Shown here piece after piece: positions 12,981-22,017 of a stretch of 23,779 nucleotides of DNA. Each line of letters starts with the position of its first letter. Positions within the stretch are counted from its first letter, which is position 1. The notes under the pieces were generated by a model. That model was not told the origin of the DNA and made no database searches. It saw nothing but the letters and a program-made list of their open reading frames with translations. The stretch spans positions 1 through 23,779 of the IMG/VR virus record IMGVR_UViG_3300020474_000113; one strand, written 5' to 3'. The DNA comes from a virus. The translations under genes and the position numbers were made by a program.

Positions 12981-14600
12981 TTATGGAGAGTCAGATACAA
13001 AGTTAGAGGATGCCATATTAGTCATTGTCTGGTCTGCGTTTCCGACATTATCCTCAATAGTTGGGAAGGTATCACCATCACCCATCCTATAAACATGAGC
13101 AGCTGATGGACTGAAGGCAGTAAGGTCAGTTGGTACTCCAGAGTTGTAGAGACTGGAAACTTGAGTTGATGTAAGTTCTTGATTCCAATATCCAAACTCA
13201 TCAATGAGAGAACCTTTCAGGTGGAAACCAGATGGGTTACGACCAAACCCAACAAATATAGGTTCAATAGGTCCAGCACTAGCAGGAACTCCCACTACAG
13301 GATCTCCATCACTAAAGTCAGTTCCAGTAGTTGCTACTTCTGAACCATTGATATAAATTTTCAAAGTATATGGAGCATTTAATTCCAAACCATCAGTGCT
13401 ACCATCATAAGTCACAACAATATGATGCCAACCATTAGAAGAAGCAACTGTTCCTACAGCTGTTTGAATAGTCAATCTATTACTACTACCTGAAACAGCA
13501 TACTGTAATCTAAGTCTTTGCCTACTATTGGCATCACCCTTCCATCTTAAATCAATATAACTTGTTCCACTAAATGTTCCTAATTGACTAAAGGCAAAGA
13601 AAATGGATTGATTGGAAGTAGTATCGGTATTTGGTTTAAACCACATAGAATAACTATGGGCAGGCATTGCCTGACCACTTGACTTCTGAAGGTTTGTAAA
13701 TTCACCACTCTGTCTTGTTCTGATGGTATATTCAGTGTCATCAAACTGTGTGGATTTTGAGTTTGTATAATCTTGAGTTACATTCAGTGTAATGGTAGTC
13801 TTTGCCATCCCAACATAGTTGTGTGCTCTCAGGGTCATATTGTATGTACCAGCATTCAAATCAGAACCACCAATAAGTTTCTGTGGGTGGTTGGTGACCT
13901 GACAGACACCCTCTGGTAAGTTAGTCCATTCAAATGCAGACACCTCACCACCAGTTGTGGTTGCCTCATAGTTGATGATAGTTCCCACACCAACAGTAAT
14001 GGAACTGGCAGAAGAAATGACTGGAGGTTGTGCTCCACCAGTCTGAGTGAAGAGAGAGTTTAGATCATTAACTACACTTGCTTGTGTAGTTCCAAGACCA
14101 ACACCACCAATGGTTACATTTGCAACTCTCAGTCCCTCATAGATGGTAATATCTGATGATGCCTGTCTAGTTGTGATATTGATATTTTCTCCACTTGCTG
14201 ATGCCTTGAGATAATCAGTAGGGTACTGATCACCATTGTCCAACAGAATGGTACTGAATGAGTCATCAACCTTGAAATCAATAGTGTCTGAATCACTCAT
14301 AATAAATCTACCAGTCTGACTGATAGTATTAGCAGCATCATTGATATAATTTACAGCACCCTGAGCACTGGAGAACCCAACATTATCAGCATCAACAAAT
14401 AAAGTATATGGTACTCTAAAGAACTCGTAGATACTACTACCAGCACCAACATCCCTAATATTATTTTCAATATTAATTCTATCTGTTGTTCCAGCAGAAA
14501 CACTTGCACTCAAACAACCATTCCAAAATACAGGTTGTGTTGAGTTATAGAAGTTGATGCAGTTACCTGCGTGATTATGTACTACTCTAATTGTATTCAT
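12981..14600 (-). CDS. Virion protein with Ig-like and LamG/concanavalin-like domains, 539 residues
   Basis: Residues 1-190 are beta-rich and of unknown fold (MNTIRVVHNHAGNCINF; DIRDV-like turns; VTIGGVGLG). Residues about 191-275 look like a putative Ig/cadherin-type domain (PPVISSASSITVGVG to AGTYNMTLRAHN.VG.AKTTITLNVT). Residues about 283-505 fit a LamG/concanavalin-A-like jelly roll (SMWFKPNT; NGWHHIVVTYDG; LKIYINGSEVATTG; GSLIDEFGYWNQELT; a final LYNSG). LamG domains bind sugars or proteins, so a receptor- or surface-binding decoration of the tail or head is likely. Similar LamG virion proteins are known in cyanomyoviruses. Four bases of overlap with the upstream stop couple it to the 529-residue gene. 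Confidence 0.85.
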   Translation of the reverse strand: MNTIRVVHNHAGNCINFYNSTQPVFWNGCLSASVSAGTTDRINIENNIRDVGAGSSIYEFFRVPYTLFVDADNVGFSSAQGAVNYINDAANTISQTGRFIMSDSDTIDFKVDDSFSTILLDNGDQYPTDYLKASASGENINITTRQASSDITIYEGLRVANVTIGGVGLGTTQASVVNDLNSLFTQTGGAQPPVISSASSITVGVGTIINYEATTTGGEVSAFEWTNLPEGVCQVTNHPQKLIGGSDLNAGTYNMTLRAHNYVGMAKTTITLNVTQDYTNSKSTQFDDTEYTIRTRQSGEFTNLQKSSGQAMPAHSYSMWFKPNTDTTSNQSIFFAFSQLGTFSGTSYIDLRWKGDANSRQRLRLQYAVSGSSNRLTIQTAVGTVASSNGWHHIVVTYDGSTDGLELNAPYTLKIYINGSEVATTGTDFSDGDPVVGVPASAGPIEPIFVGFGRNPSGFHLKGSLIDEFGYWNQELTSTQVSSLYNSGVPTDLTAFSPSAAHVYRMGDGDTFPTIEDNVGNADQTMTNMASSNFVSDSP

Positions 14601-16186
14601 CGTTGGATAGTAAAAAGAACACCAATAGGATTAACAAGAATTGGATTATCTGCCTTGATAGCAACAAGAGATCTAGAATTGACATCCTGTTGGTTTGCCA
14701 TATATGCAGTGATGGTTGGTCTTAAAAGGAAACCTTTTCCAACACTTCCACTACCGTAAAAGAAAGGTGTGATTGTAAGTGGGAATGTGAAGGTGACGTT
14801 ATCATTAGCATCACGGTTAGCATAGATGAGAGCAAGCTGTACAGTTGTATTGGTGACCATAGGCATGACATTGAAGTCAAATCTTGCCAGAACTAAATCA
14901 CCTACCTGACACTCCTTCAGACTGAATGAACCAAGTGCCTGTGTGTATTTAAGACTTCCAGAAGTCTGTGCATTATTGAATGCTGTATTTTCACTGAAGT
15001 CAAAGAAGTGATCTACACCAGCAGGGGCAGTGAGTCCACCAAAGAGACCTTTTGTGTTGTCGTATTGAGGATTAGTTTCTCCCCACCATTGATTATCTCT
15101 GGCTTGGTTTCCTGCAGTGGACATACCAAACCTGTACCAGGTTTCCGAATCTGCTAGTTCCTGTGTGTATTCTATGTAATCAGAAGGGTCTTGTGAAGCT
15201 TCAGTTCCAGTTTGATAATCAACAAAGGAACTTGATCTATCATATCCACCCTGAGACTTAATTGCTCTTGGGACTGCACCACCAGTGATATACTCTGGAT
15301 AGGTGAAGGTGTTTGCAATACTTACATTAGTTGCAGATGAAATACCAGTAGTTAGAGTACCATAGTCAGTGGTTTCAATTCTCTTTACATTATCGTGATA
15401 CAGATCTACCGAACCATTATTATTGAAGAAAGCATAGTCTTCACTAGTGGCAGAATTAAGAAGTCTGATTTGATTACTACGAAGTTGTAGTTGACCAGTT
15501 CCAGCGTTCTGAATGATACCTGTTCCAGCAGTTGTGTGCTGAATCTGCAAGTCATCATTATCACCAAAGTTCAGTTTCTGATTATCTGCAAACTGAGTAC
15601 CAATGCCACCACCTGAGATAACTTCCCATGCCTGGTTTCTTCTAGCATAAGGACCACCTGTCTTAGGTGCATCCTCAATACCACCTCCACCAAGTGAAGA
15701 CAACTGAACAGAAATCCTATCAAGGAATAGTTGATAGTGTTCCTTTAGGTCATCAAAGGTTGCAAACTTTGTGTCATTGAGAGGATCAGTTTCTTCAGTA
15801 ATCTCATCAAGGATCTTGATTGATTGATCAATAACACTTGGAGTTGGTTTGAGTGGTTCTGGTTTGATGAGATCTTCTGTTTCAATCTCTGTTGGAACAT
15901 AGTCATCTCTCCAGTCAGTTGCATCAACTTCTTCTATGAAGTCTTCTGCAACTTCTGCAACAATCTCTTCCTTCTCTTCCTCTGTCTCAGAGAACAACCA
16001 AGATTCAAAGGCAGCTGCTTGTTTCTCAACCTTTTCTGAATTGACTTTATCCTTTTTGATCTCTTCTTTAACCTCTGAGAAGATTGAATTTATATCAATC
16101 TCCCCGACAAGTTCTCTAAACTCATCTTTCTTTTTCTTCTTATCTTCAGCAATAATCTTGAAGAAATCGCCTAACCCTTCACTCAT
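14597..16186 (-). CDS. Coiled-coil fibre protein B2, 529 residues
   Basis: The N-terminal 90 residues are acidic/basic coiled coil (DKKKKKDEFRELVGEI, IFSEVKEEIKKD). Residues 133-170 are a shorter copy of the shared linker (TDPLNDTKFATFDDL, HYQLFLDRISVQLSSLGGGG). Residues about 205-280 form the beta module common in cyanophage fibres (LNFGDNDDLQIQHT, QLQLRSNQIRLLNS, FNNNGSVDLYHDNVKRIETT). The C-terminal 190 residues differ from those of its two relatives (FSLKECQVGDLVLARFDFNV, TFTFPLTITPFFYGSG) but keep the same order of strands. It is a likely trimeric fibre with its own tip. It sits between the 1183-residue and LamG genes with almost no gap. Confidence 0.8.
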   Translation of the reverse strand: MSEGLGDFFKIIAEDKKKKKDEFRELVGEIDINSIFSEVKEEIKKDKVNSEKVEKQAAAFESWLFSETEEEKEEIVAEVAEDFIEEVDATDWRDDYVPTEIETEDLIKPEPLKPTPSVIDQSIKILDEITEETDPLNDTKFATFDDLKEHYQLFLDRISVQLSSLGGGGIEDAPKTGGPYARRNQAWEVISGGGIGTQFADNQKLNFGDNDDLQIQHTTAGTGIIQNAGTGQLQLRSNQIRLLNSATSEDYAFFNNNGSVDLYHDNVKRIETTDYGTLTTGISSATNVSIANTFTYPEYITGGAVPRAIKSQGGYDRSSSFVDYQTGTEASQDPSDYIEYTQELADSETWYRFGMSTAGNQARDNQWWGETNPQYDNTKGLFGGLTAPAGVDHFFDFSENTAFNNAQTSGSLKYTQALGSFSLKECQVGDLVLARFDFNVMPMVTNTTVQLALIYANRDANDNVTFTFPLTITPFFYGSGSVGKGFLLRPTITAYMANQQDVNSRSLVAIKADNPILVNPIGVLFTIQR

Positions 16187-16190
16187 ATCT

Positions 16191-19100
16191 TTATACCGCT
16201 GTAGTTGTTAACGCAATACCCACATCTCCTCCACTGAAGAAATCATCAACCATTTGTTGTGAATTGTTTGTAGCCCCACCAAATCCAGCACCTATGTAGA
16301 TTGGATTACCATCACAAGCAGCATCCTTGGTTGCAATGACCTCACCATTTGATTCATCAAAGATGTCAAGAGTATTGTCAGAATGATATCTAATAGAGAA
16401 CTTAGTGCTTCCAGGATTAGGATCATCCCACTTGGTAGCAGTATAGTTAGAGTTACTGGTATTGAAAGTCATTCCATCCAAATCCATTATCTCCTCAGAG
16501 GTATTTAATCTCCAACTCCAATCCCACATCCCAGGATTATTCTCTACATTAGTGAGACCAGATGAAGCATTACCAGTTTTCCATATACCAAAACGAGTAT
16601 TGGTAGCTGTAAGAGGAAGTTGCCAGTGCATCTTATATCCCTGAGCAAGTCCATCCTTATGTCTCCACACTTGATCTGCCTTGTGTGCAAGAACCTGACC
16701 AGTGGATGCAATACCAACAGAAAGAGAAGTGTTCTCTGGGAAGCTACCTATTCTCCAGTTCTCCCAAGGGTTGTAGTAGTTAGGTGGCTCATGAGCACAT
16801 TCCCAACCATATACCTGAACACCTTGAGTAACAGGAAGTCTGGTTGAGTCTCCACCCATAGAGATAAAGATGGGATTACCATCAAGTGCTGATGAAGATT
16901 CAGCAAGTTTAGTTCTTACACCTGCGTTCAAACTATAACATACAAGTTTGTTAGTTCCATACTCATACTGTAGTCTCATACTTGTGCCAGCAGTTGGGGT
17001 TAGAGTACTAGCAGTACCAACTTTAGTAAATCCAGCATCCTGATCTGCTGTATCTTTGAGATATCCACCTCTCCAGAATTTGACACCAGATGAGTAAGTA
17101 CTATATGAACTATCCAGAACACCAATAACCATATTATTCTTGGTGGAACCATTCTGGTTCTGGTTCAATTGAGTCCAGACAAACTCTTGTCCTGGTCTCA
17201 TCTTCTCACCCCAGGTTACATTATATAATCCATTACCATTACTATAATGACCATTACTAAAGGTAAGGCTATTAGTTGCTTCCTGCAATGCATGTCCATT
17301 AGCAGTCAGGACCAACCAAGCATTCGAATTAGAACTTGGGTCCCAATCACGATACTCCATGAACCAGGCTTTCTTGTTCCACTCCCATTCCCATTGACAA
17401 ATGTTTGTTTCGTAATTAGGAGCATCTGTTGCACCAAACAGATGAGGATAAATCTCACCACTGAGAGTATTATCACCAGTGAGGATTTGTTCATCAGTAT
17501 CCTCATCAAATAGATCCCATGTATTATCTGAATTATATCTCCAAGAGACATTTCTACCTGTCAAATTTAATGTAGTATTACCTGTATTGTATGCAGTGTA
17601 GTTGGTATTAATAGTAGCGTTCATCTGATTTGATGCTACGTTGCTACTATTAATTCTCCAAGAACCAGTGGCACTATTGTATGGGTTGTTAGGTCCATCA
17701 CCAAGACCAGTGGTTCCACCATATCCAACACCCCAGTATTGAAGTTTGGCAGTATCAACAAATGTTGTCTTAAGTTTCAGTCCAGATTTCAATGACCTAG
17801 TAGACTTCCACATCTCATCATCGACAACACCACTATGAACAGTCTTACCAGTTAGTGCATTTATATGAGATTTCAGTTCCCATTCTGATTGTCTGTGAGT
17901 AGGTGTTGGAAGGGAAGATCCACCAGTATTATCACCACCACGAGAGAGGTAGATGTATTGTGTTGTTACACCTACTAGTGCAGCATTGGCATTGGATAAC
18001 AACCAATCACCTGATCCATCGATTTCCCAGAGTTGTAGTTTGTTGGTATTATAATCCCATCTCACAGCATATGATCCATTGTCTACTTGGATATCTTTTG
18101 CCATCTGGACACCAGTAGGTCCAGCGGATGTAGTAGCAGCCTCCCAGTCAGTTCTATTGTGATTGTACTGCCACTTGGTTGACCAGTTAGATTTGTTTCT
18201 AACATTGTCACTACCAGTTACACCAGTACCACCATCCCATATACCAATATGGAAACTATTACCAGGGACTGAGAACTTAAGTTCTTCTCCCCTATGAAGA
18301 GGTTCACCCCAGTAAACAACACCCTGATCAATATCATGGGTACTATTTTCTAAGGATTTGTTTGAGTTGTGATACTTAAAGTTAGTTTGGTCTTGATAAT
18401 ATTGAACTGTGGTAATACCAGGAAGGTGTACATTAGCGTTATCTGATATAGCAAAACTGATGGTGATTGGATTTCCATCCTCTGCCAAGTTAGCAGTTGC
18501 AATACCAATAGGAGTATTAGAACCTCTGTATATCTCTAACTTATTAGTATCTCCATTATACCGGAGACGCATAAAGGAAGCGTTATTACTGATTGTAGTG
18601 TATTGAGTAACACCACTCCCAAATCCAAATCCTTGACTATCAAGCTCTGTACCAGCATTGTCGATGTGGTGACCATCAGCATTACTATTTCTGAACACTA
18701 GAACCCTTTCCCAGTTAGCAACATTACCTGATGTTGTTGGGTCATAAGTTGTATTGCCTCCCCACTTACCTACCCAGTATGCACCAGTACCACTCATTGA
18801 GTGAGTCCATACCATCTCTTGATACGGTTTCAACTGAACACCATAGTAGTATGGGTTGTTCTGTTCGGGTGGATTAGTGGATGTAATACCAGGACCAGCT
18901 GTAGAGAAACCTGCACCAGGAGTCAGATACTGCTGATACCAGTTGAAATCATTGATTGTTGTTACATGATCTGGAACACCAGTAAGAGCACTGTATGGTA
19001 AGCTGTGTGCATCTGTAAGATCAAATGCTGGTGTAGGATCAGAATCACCCAGAGTGAAATTAACTCCACCAAGTCCAGTAATATGTGGATTGAGTTTAGT

Positions 19101-19742
19101 GGAATCAATAAGTCCTGTGATCTTAGATCCATCTATACTGTCAATCTGACCACTAGTAACAAGACCAACAATATTAGATGAATTGACTACACCCATATTA
19201 AGAGTGATTGTTGATACACCTGCAGTTGGTGAAGTAACAGAAGAAACAACATCCCCTCTAAAATCAAATACGGTAACACCCGTACCAACATATCCACCAC
19301 TGGTTGTAATACCAATCTGATCAACACATATATTTGCAACATCATCAGCTACCGTAACAAAATCAATACCACCCTTAAAGTTAAGGGTAGTACCACCACC
19401 AACTAGTGCTCCATTCTTTTGAATATCAATTTCGTTAGACTTCTTATTGGCCTGGTCATTGATATAATCAATGACTTGTTGCAGACTAAATCCAAGATCT
19501 GCTACAAGAAACTGATTTGCTTTATTCTTGATTCTAGTAGGAAGAATTCTTTTAAAAAGTCTTCTTGGTGTGACACCATCTCTACTAAACTGATCACTTC
19601 TGGTAATCCTAATTTTACCTGGTCGAGAGGGGTTTTCAACTGCAGCAACAATACCACCCAGAGGTGCTGCAGGAACTCTACTTCCATCAAAAAAGATACG
19701 ACCTGCGGATACACCTGCATAAATTCTTACGTTTTTTGACAT
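16191..19742 (-). CDS. Very large modular virion/tail-fibre protein A1, 1183 residues
   Basis: Paralogue of the 929-residue gene. N-terminal domain (about 1-130): RIFFDGSRV..APLGG, TPRRLFKR, QVIDYIN. About 130-260: fibre-like strands (TVADDVANICVD, TGLIDSTKLN). From about 260 there are five modules of 160-170 residues, each starting with a line such as WGEPLHRGEELKFSVP or WGEKMRPGQEFVWT and ending near DGNPITI/DGNPIFI (clear in modules 1, 4 and 5; changed in 2 and 3). The C-terminal end is DDFFSGGDVGIALTT, like DVFFGGGDVSIATTT of the relative. It is probably a long fibre or adhesin shaft. It is the longest gene in the window and uses no obvious catalytic residues. Confidence 0.75.
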   Translation of the reverse strand: MSKNVRIYAGVSAGRIFFDGSRVPAAPLGGIVAAVENPSRPGKIRITRSDQFSRDGVTPRRLFKRILPTRIKNKANQFLVADLGFSLQQVIDYINDQANKKSNEIDIQKNGALVGGGTTLNFKGGIDFVTVADDVANICVDQIGITTSGGYVGTGVTVFDFRGDVVSSVTSPTAGVSTITLNMGVVNSSNIVGLVTSGQIDSIDGSKITGLIDSTKLNPHITGLGGVNFTLGDSDPTPAFDLTDAHSLPYSALTGVPDHVTTINDFNWYQQYLTPGAGFSTAGPGITSTNPPEQNNPYYYGVQLKPYQEMVWTHSMSGTGAYWVGKWGGNTTYDPTTSGNVANWERVLVFRNSNADGHHIDNAGTELDSQGFGFGSGVTQYTTISNNASFMRLRYNGDTNKLEIYRGSNTPIGIATANLAEDGNPITISFAISDNANVHLPGITTVQYYQDQTNFKYHNSNKSLENSTHDIDQGVVYWGEPLHRGEELKFSVPGNSFHIGIWDGGTGVTGSDNVRNKSNWSTKWQYNHNRTDWEAATTSAGPTGVQMAKDIQVDNGSYAVRWDYNTNKLQLWEIDGSGDWLLSNANAALVGVTTQYIYLSRGGDNTGGSSLPTPTHRQSEWELKSHINALTGKTVHSGVVDDEMWKSTRSLKSGLKLKTTFVDTAKLQYWGVGYGGTTGLGDGPNNPYNSATGSWRINSSNVASNQMNATINTNYTAYNTGNTTLNLTGRNVSWRYNSDNTWDLFDEDTDEQILTGDNTLSGEIYPHLFGATDAPNYETNICQWEWEWNKKAWFMEYRDWDPSSNSNAWLVLTANGHALQEATNSLTFSNGHYSNGNGLYNVTWGEKMRPGQEFVWTQLNQNQNGSTKNNMVIGVLDSSYSTYSSGVKFWRGGYLKDTADQDAGFTKVGTASTLTPTAGTSMRLQYEYGTNKLVCYSLNAGVRTKLAESSSALDGNPIFISMGGDSTRLPVTQGVQVYGWECAHEPPNYYNPWENWRIGSFPENTSLSVGIASTGQVLAHKADQVWRHKDGLAQGYKMHWQLPLTATNTRFGIWKTGNASSGLTNVENNPGMWDWSWRLNTSEEIMDLDGMTFNTSNSNYTATKWDDPNPGSTKFSIRYHSDNTLDIFDESNGEVIATKDAACDGNPIYIGAGFGGATNNSQQMVDDFFSGGDVGIALTTTAV

Positions 19743-19743
19743 C

Positions 19744-21771
19744 TTACGTTACTATGTTGATTGTTAGGGCCATCATTTGAAGATCACCTTCATCACTCGC
19801 TCTTGCAGAGATATTAAAGGATCCAGCTGTTTGTTTGGTAAGTCCATACAACGAACTACCAACATAAAAGTTGATCAGCGTCTCACTTATATATGGTTGG
19901 TCAGCACCCTCGTTACAGATAAGACCTTGCTCTCTTATAATACTAAAGTTAGTCAATCCAGTCCCTTGAGTTTCGGTATTTGTAGTAAAGTTTAAACCAA
20001 AATCAAGGTTGGTATTATCAATATCAGGGTCAAATTCAGCAGCAATTCTAACGATTACTGAGGAGCCTGGATCTAAACCAGCAAGTGAGAATTCTGTTTG
20101 ACCAGTACCAATTGTAGCACCAGCACCAATCCAAGGATCATTGCTGTTAGCAATGAGCATCTTCTCAGGTAAGAAATCATACTTATCTGATCTAACTGAT
20201 GGTTGAATCAATACAAATGTATCAGCAGGAAGAGTCTGAATTGTATTTGCTATGCCACTAGAGTAGTAATGAGTACTGTATCTGTAGTAACCTTGATGGT
20301 AATCATTCATGAAGGTTGCAATACCCACTGAAGTCACACCAACATATTCAGTACCATTGTGTTGGATCATGCTACCTGCAGTTCCAACAACACTAATACC
20401 ACCTCCTCCTCCACCACCACTAGCAGTGGCACCTACCCACTTATCAAGGGAAGAATCATACTTGAGGAACTTACCATTAACCTTTGCTGAATCTCTATCA
20501 ATATCATCAAGGAACTCAAGTCTGACTTCACCACCGCCACCAAGGGTAGAAAGTTGCTGTTGAATTCTATTCAAGAACAACCTGTAATGATTAGACAGGT
20601 CATCAAGTGTAGCAAAGTTCTTGTCTAATGGAGTCAGAGGATCTGTATTGTCCTCTGTGGGAGGAACAACTAAGATACTTTCTTTCAGACCTTCGATCTT
20701 TTTATTCAGTTTGTTTTCAAGAACCTCAACTAGATTCCTAACACTTTTAACTGAATCACTAACTTCACTGATCTGTTCATCATAATACCTAACCTCAGGA
20801 AGATTGTCAATCTCTTCCTTGAGTCCTCTCAGATAAACATTGACCTTTGAATCCTTTTGTTCCTGACTTTCTATAATCTCGTTAAGAGATTTACCAAGTT
20901 TCTTATATTGTGCTCCAAGTTCTTTCTTGAGTTTACTATCATCCTCCTGAAGTTCCTTCTTCAGGTTCCACACTTTAACAGAAGTATCTTTTATTTCCTT
21001 AAAAATCTTTTCCTTAGTCTCACCAATCGTTTCAATGAGAGTATTTTCAGATGATGTAAGTTTCTCATCAATAGACTTAATATACTTGGCGTCAACACCA
21101 GCTTCAAACTTGACAACATCAATCGACTCGACGAGATCATTGATCTCCATTTCGAGTTTACTCTTGATCTCAGTGAGATTACTAACTAGGTTCTCTTGAC
21201 CCTCATCAAGTTGAGAGAAAGTCTTGATGATCCATCTGAAGTCAGGGATATATCTATCCTTTACTTCATGAATACTTTCTTTCAGTTCTTTAATATCTTG
21301 ATCGTAATACTTGACTTCAGGAACTGAAGGAATACTATCTCTTAGTTCTTGGATCTCTTTATCATAGTATCTAACTTCAGGAACTGAAGGGATACTCTCC
21401 TTAATTTCTTTGATCTCTTGATCATAAGACTTGAACTCAGGAATATCTTTTCTGAGATCTTCAATCTGATGCACCAAGTCATACAATTCCTTGTCGTATG
21501 ACTTGACTTCTGGGATACTATTCCTCACACCTTCAATCAGTGTGATTACACTTGAGAGGTCAGCAGTAATAGGAGCTGGTTGTTCTACAACCTCCTCTTG
21601 AATAACCTCTTCTTCTAAAAACTCTTTATAGGATGGCAAATCAGCTTCAACACTCTCACTCAAAGGAGGAGGGGTTTTTTCGATGAAATCATTTACAGAA
21701 GGGAGTGTAGATGTATCCTTTATGAAATCATTTACTGACGGCAAATCCTCATTCATCAACTTACTAATCAC
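19744..21771 (-). CDS. Coiled-coil fibre protein B1, 675 residues
   Basis: First of the block. Residues 10-52 carry three spaced copies of a short motif (LPSVNDFI twice, then LPSYKEFL) that may be a docking peptide. Residues about 86-360 are coiled coil, with four 20-residue repeats at 86-169. Residues 376-430 are the linker shared with the 570- and 529-residue genes (LTPLDKNFATL, HYRLFLNRIQQQL, GGGGEVRLEFLDDIDR). A Gly-rich hinge (GGGGGGG, about 452) precedes a C-terminal head (555-675) that matches the 570-residue protein. It reads as a trimeric fibre or fibre hinge. The ATG at 21769-21771 lies 16 bases after an exact TATAAATA late promoter. Confidence 0.83.
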   Translation of the reverse strand: MISKLMNEDLPSVNDFIKDTSTLPSVNDFIEKTPPPLSESVEADLPSYKEFLEEEVIQEEVVEQPAPITADLSSVITLIEGVRNSIPEVKSYDKELYDLVHQIEDLRKDIPEFKSYDQEIKEIKESIPSVPEVRYYDKEIQELRDSIPSVPEVKYYDQDIKELKESIHEVKDRYIPDFRWIIKTFSQLDEGQENLVSNLTEIKSKLEMEINDLVESIDVVKFEAGVDAKYIKSIDEKLTSSENTLIETIGETKEKIFKEIKDTSVKVWNLKKELQEDDSKLKKELGAQYKKLGKSLNEIIESQEQKDSKVNVYLRGLKEEIDNLPEVRYYDEQISEVSDSVKSVRNLVEVLENKLNKKIEGLKESILVVPPTEDNTDPLTPLDKNFATLDDLSNHYRLFLNRIQQQLSTLGGGGEVRLEFLDDIDRDSAKVNGKFLKYDSSLDKWVGATASGGGGGGGISVVGTAGSMIQHNGTEYVGVTSVGIATFMNDYHQGYYRYSTHYYSSGIANTIQTLPADTFVLIQPSVRSDKYDFLPEKMLIANSNDPWIGAGATIGTGQTEFSLAGLDPGSSVIVRIAAEFDPDIDNTNLDFGLNFTTNTETQGTGLTNFSIIREQGLICNEGADQPYISETLINFYVGSSLYGLTKQTAGSFNISARASDEGDLQMMALTINIVT
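21265..21516 (-). repeat. Four 20-24-residue coiled-coil repeats inside fibre B1
   Basis: Translated, the units read like PEVKSYDKEL.., PEFKSYDQEIKEIKESIPS, PEVRYYDKEIQELRDSIPS and PEVKYYDQDIKELKESIHE. Three have exactly 20 residues, and the first carries four extra. A fifth, diverged copy (LPEVRYYDEQISEVSDSV) is at residues about 324-341. The equal unit length suggests duplication within the stalk. Confidence 0.85.
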
Positions 21772-21786
21772 TAAAACCTTACATAA

Positions 21787-21794
21787 TATTTATA
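21787..21794 (-). promoter_or_regulatory. T4-type late promoter (TATAAATA)
   Basis: An exact TATAAATA on the minus strand, 16 bases before the ATG of the first fibre gene and just after the pilin-operon terminator. This is the gp55-dependent late consensus and the best of the late elements in the window. It probably drives the whole fibre block. Confidence 0.8.
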
Positions 21795-21801
21795 ATACAA
21801 T

Positions 21802-21826
21802 AAAAAACCACCCTTGTTAAGAGTGG
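21802..21826 (-). terminator. Rho-independent terminator of the pilin operon
   Basis: Minus strand: CCACTC, loop TTAACAA, GGGTGG, then six T. One U-G pair is included in the six-pair stem. It lies 11 bases after the stop of the 59-residue gene. The GGGTGG-T arm resembles the psbA terminator at 23093-23118. Confidence 0.82.
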
Positions 21827-21837
21827 TGTGACAATTA

Positions 21838-22017
21838 TTAATCATCCCAAGTTTCAGGATGAAGATAAGGATTTAGATTTCGTTTCTTATTCATATATTC
21901 TCGATGAGCGGTAAGACGCTTTATCGCAAATTGTTTTCTATCAATAGAATGATTATAAGAAACATCTCTCAAGTGATTGAGATAAGAACTGAAAAACTCC
22001 TTTATTTTATCTATCAT
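21838..22017 (-). CDS. Third gene of the pilin operon, 59 residues
   Basis: Starts at ATG 22015-22017, sharing bases with the stop of the secreted four-Cys gene (CTAATG). The product is basic and polar (KEFFSSYLNHLRDVSYNHSI, AIKRLTAHREYMNKKRN) and ends LHPETWDD. It has no signal or TM segment and should be cytoplasmic. The function is unknown. Its overlap with the pilin-like genes and the shared terminator place it in the same operon, so it may regulate or act with them, or be a plain phage gene that was there before the pilin genes arrived. Confidence 0.7.
   Translation of the reverse strand: MIDKIKEFFSSYLNHLRDVSYNHSIDRKQFAIKRLTAHREYMNKKRNLNPYLHPETWDD

Noticed and set aside
16188-16195. TATAAAGA as a late promoter before the 529-residue fibre gene
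   Set aside because: Only two bases from the start codon and one mismatch in the core; no room for a leader.
20395-20425. Run of GGN/CCN triplets as a possible simple-repeat recombination site
   Set aside because: Codes for the Gly-rich hinge of a fibre protein; such hinges occur in all related fibre genes here.
21265-21516. Regular 60-base repeats taken as a CRISPR-like array
   Set aside because: They are in frame, encode similar coiled-coil units and have no constant repeat with variable spacers.
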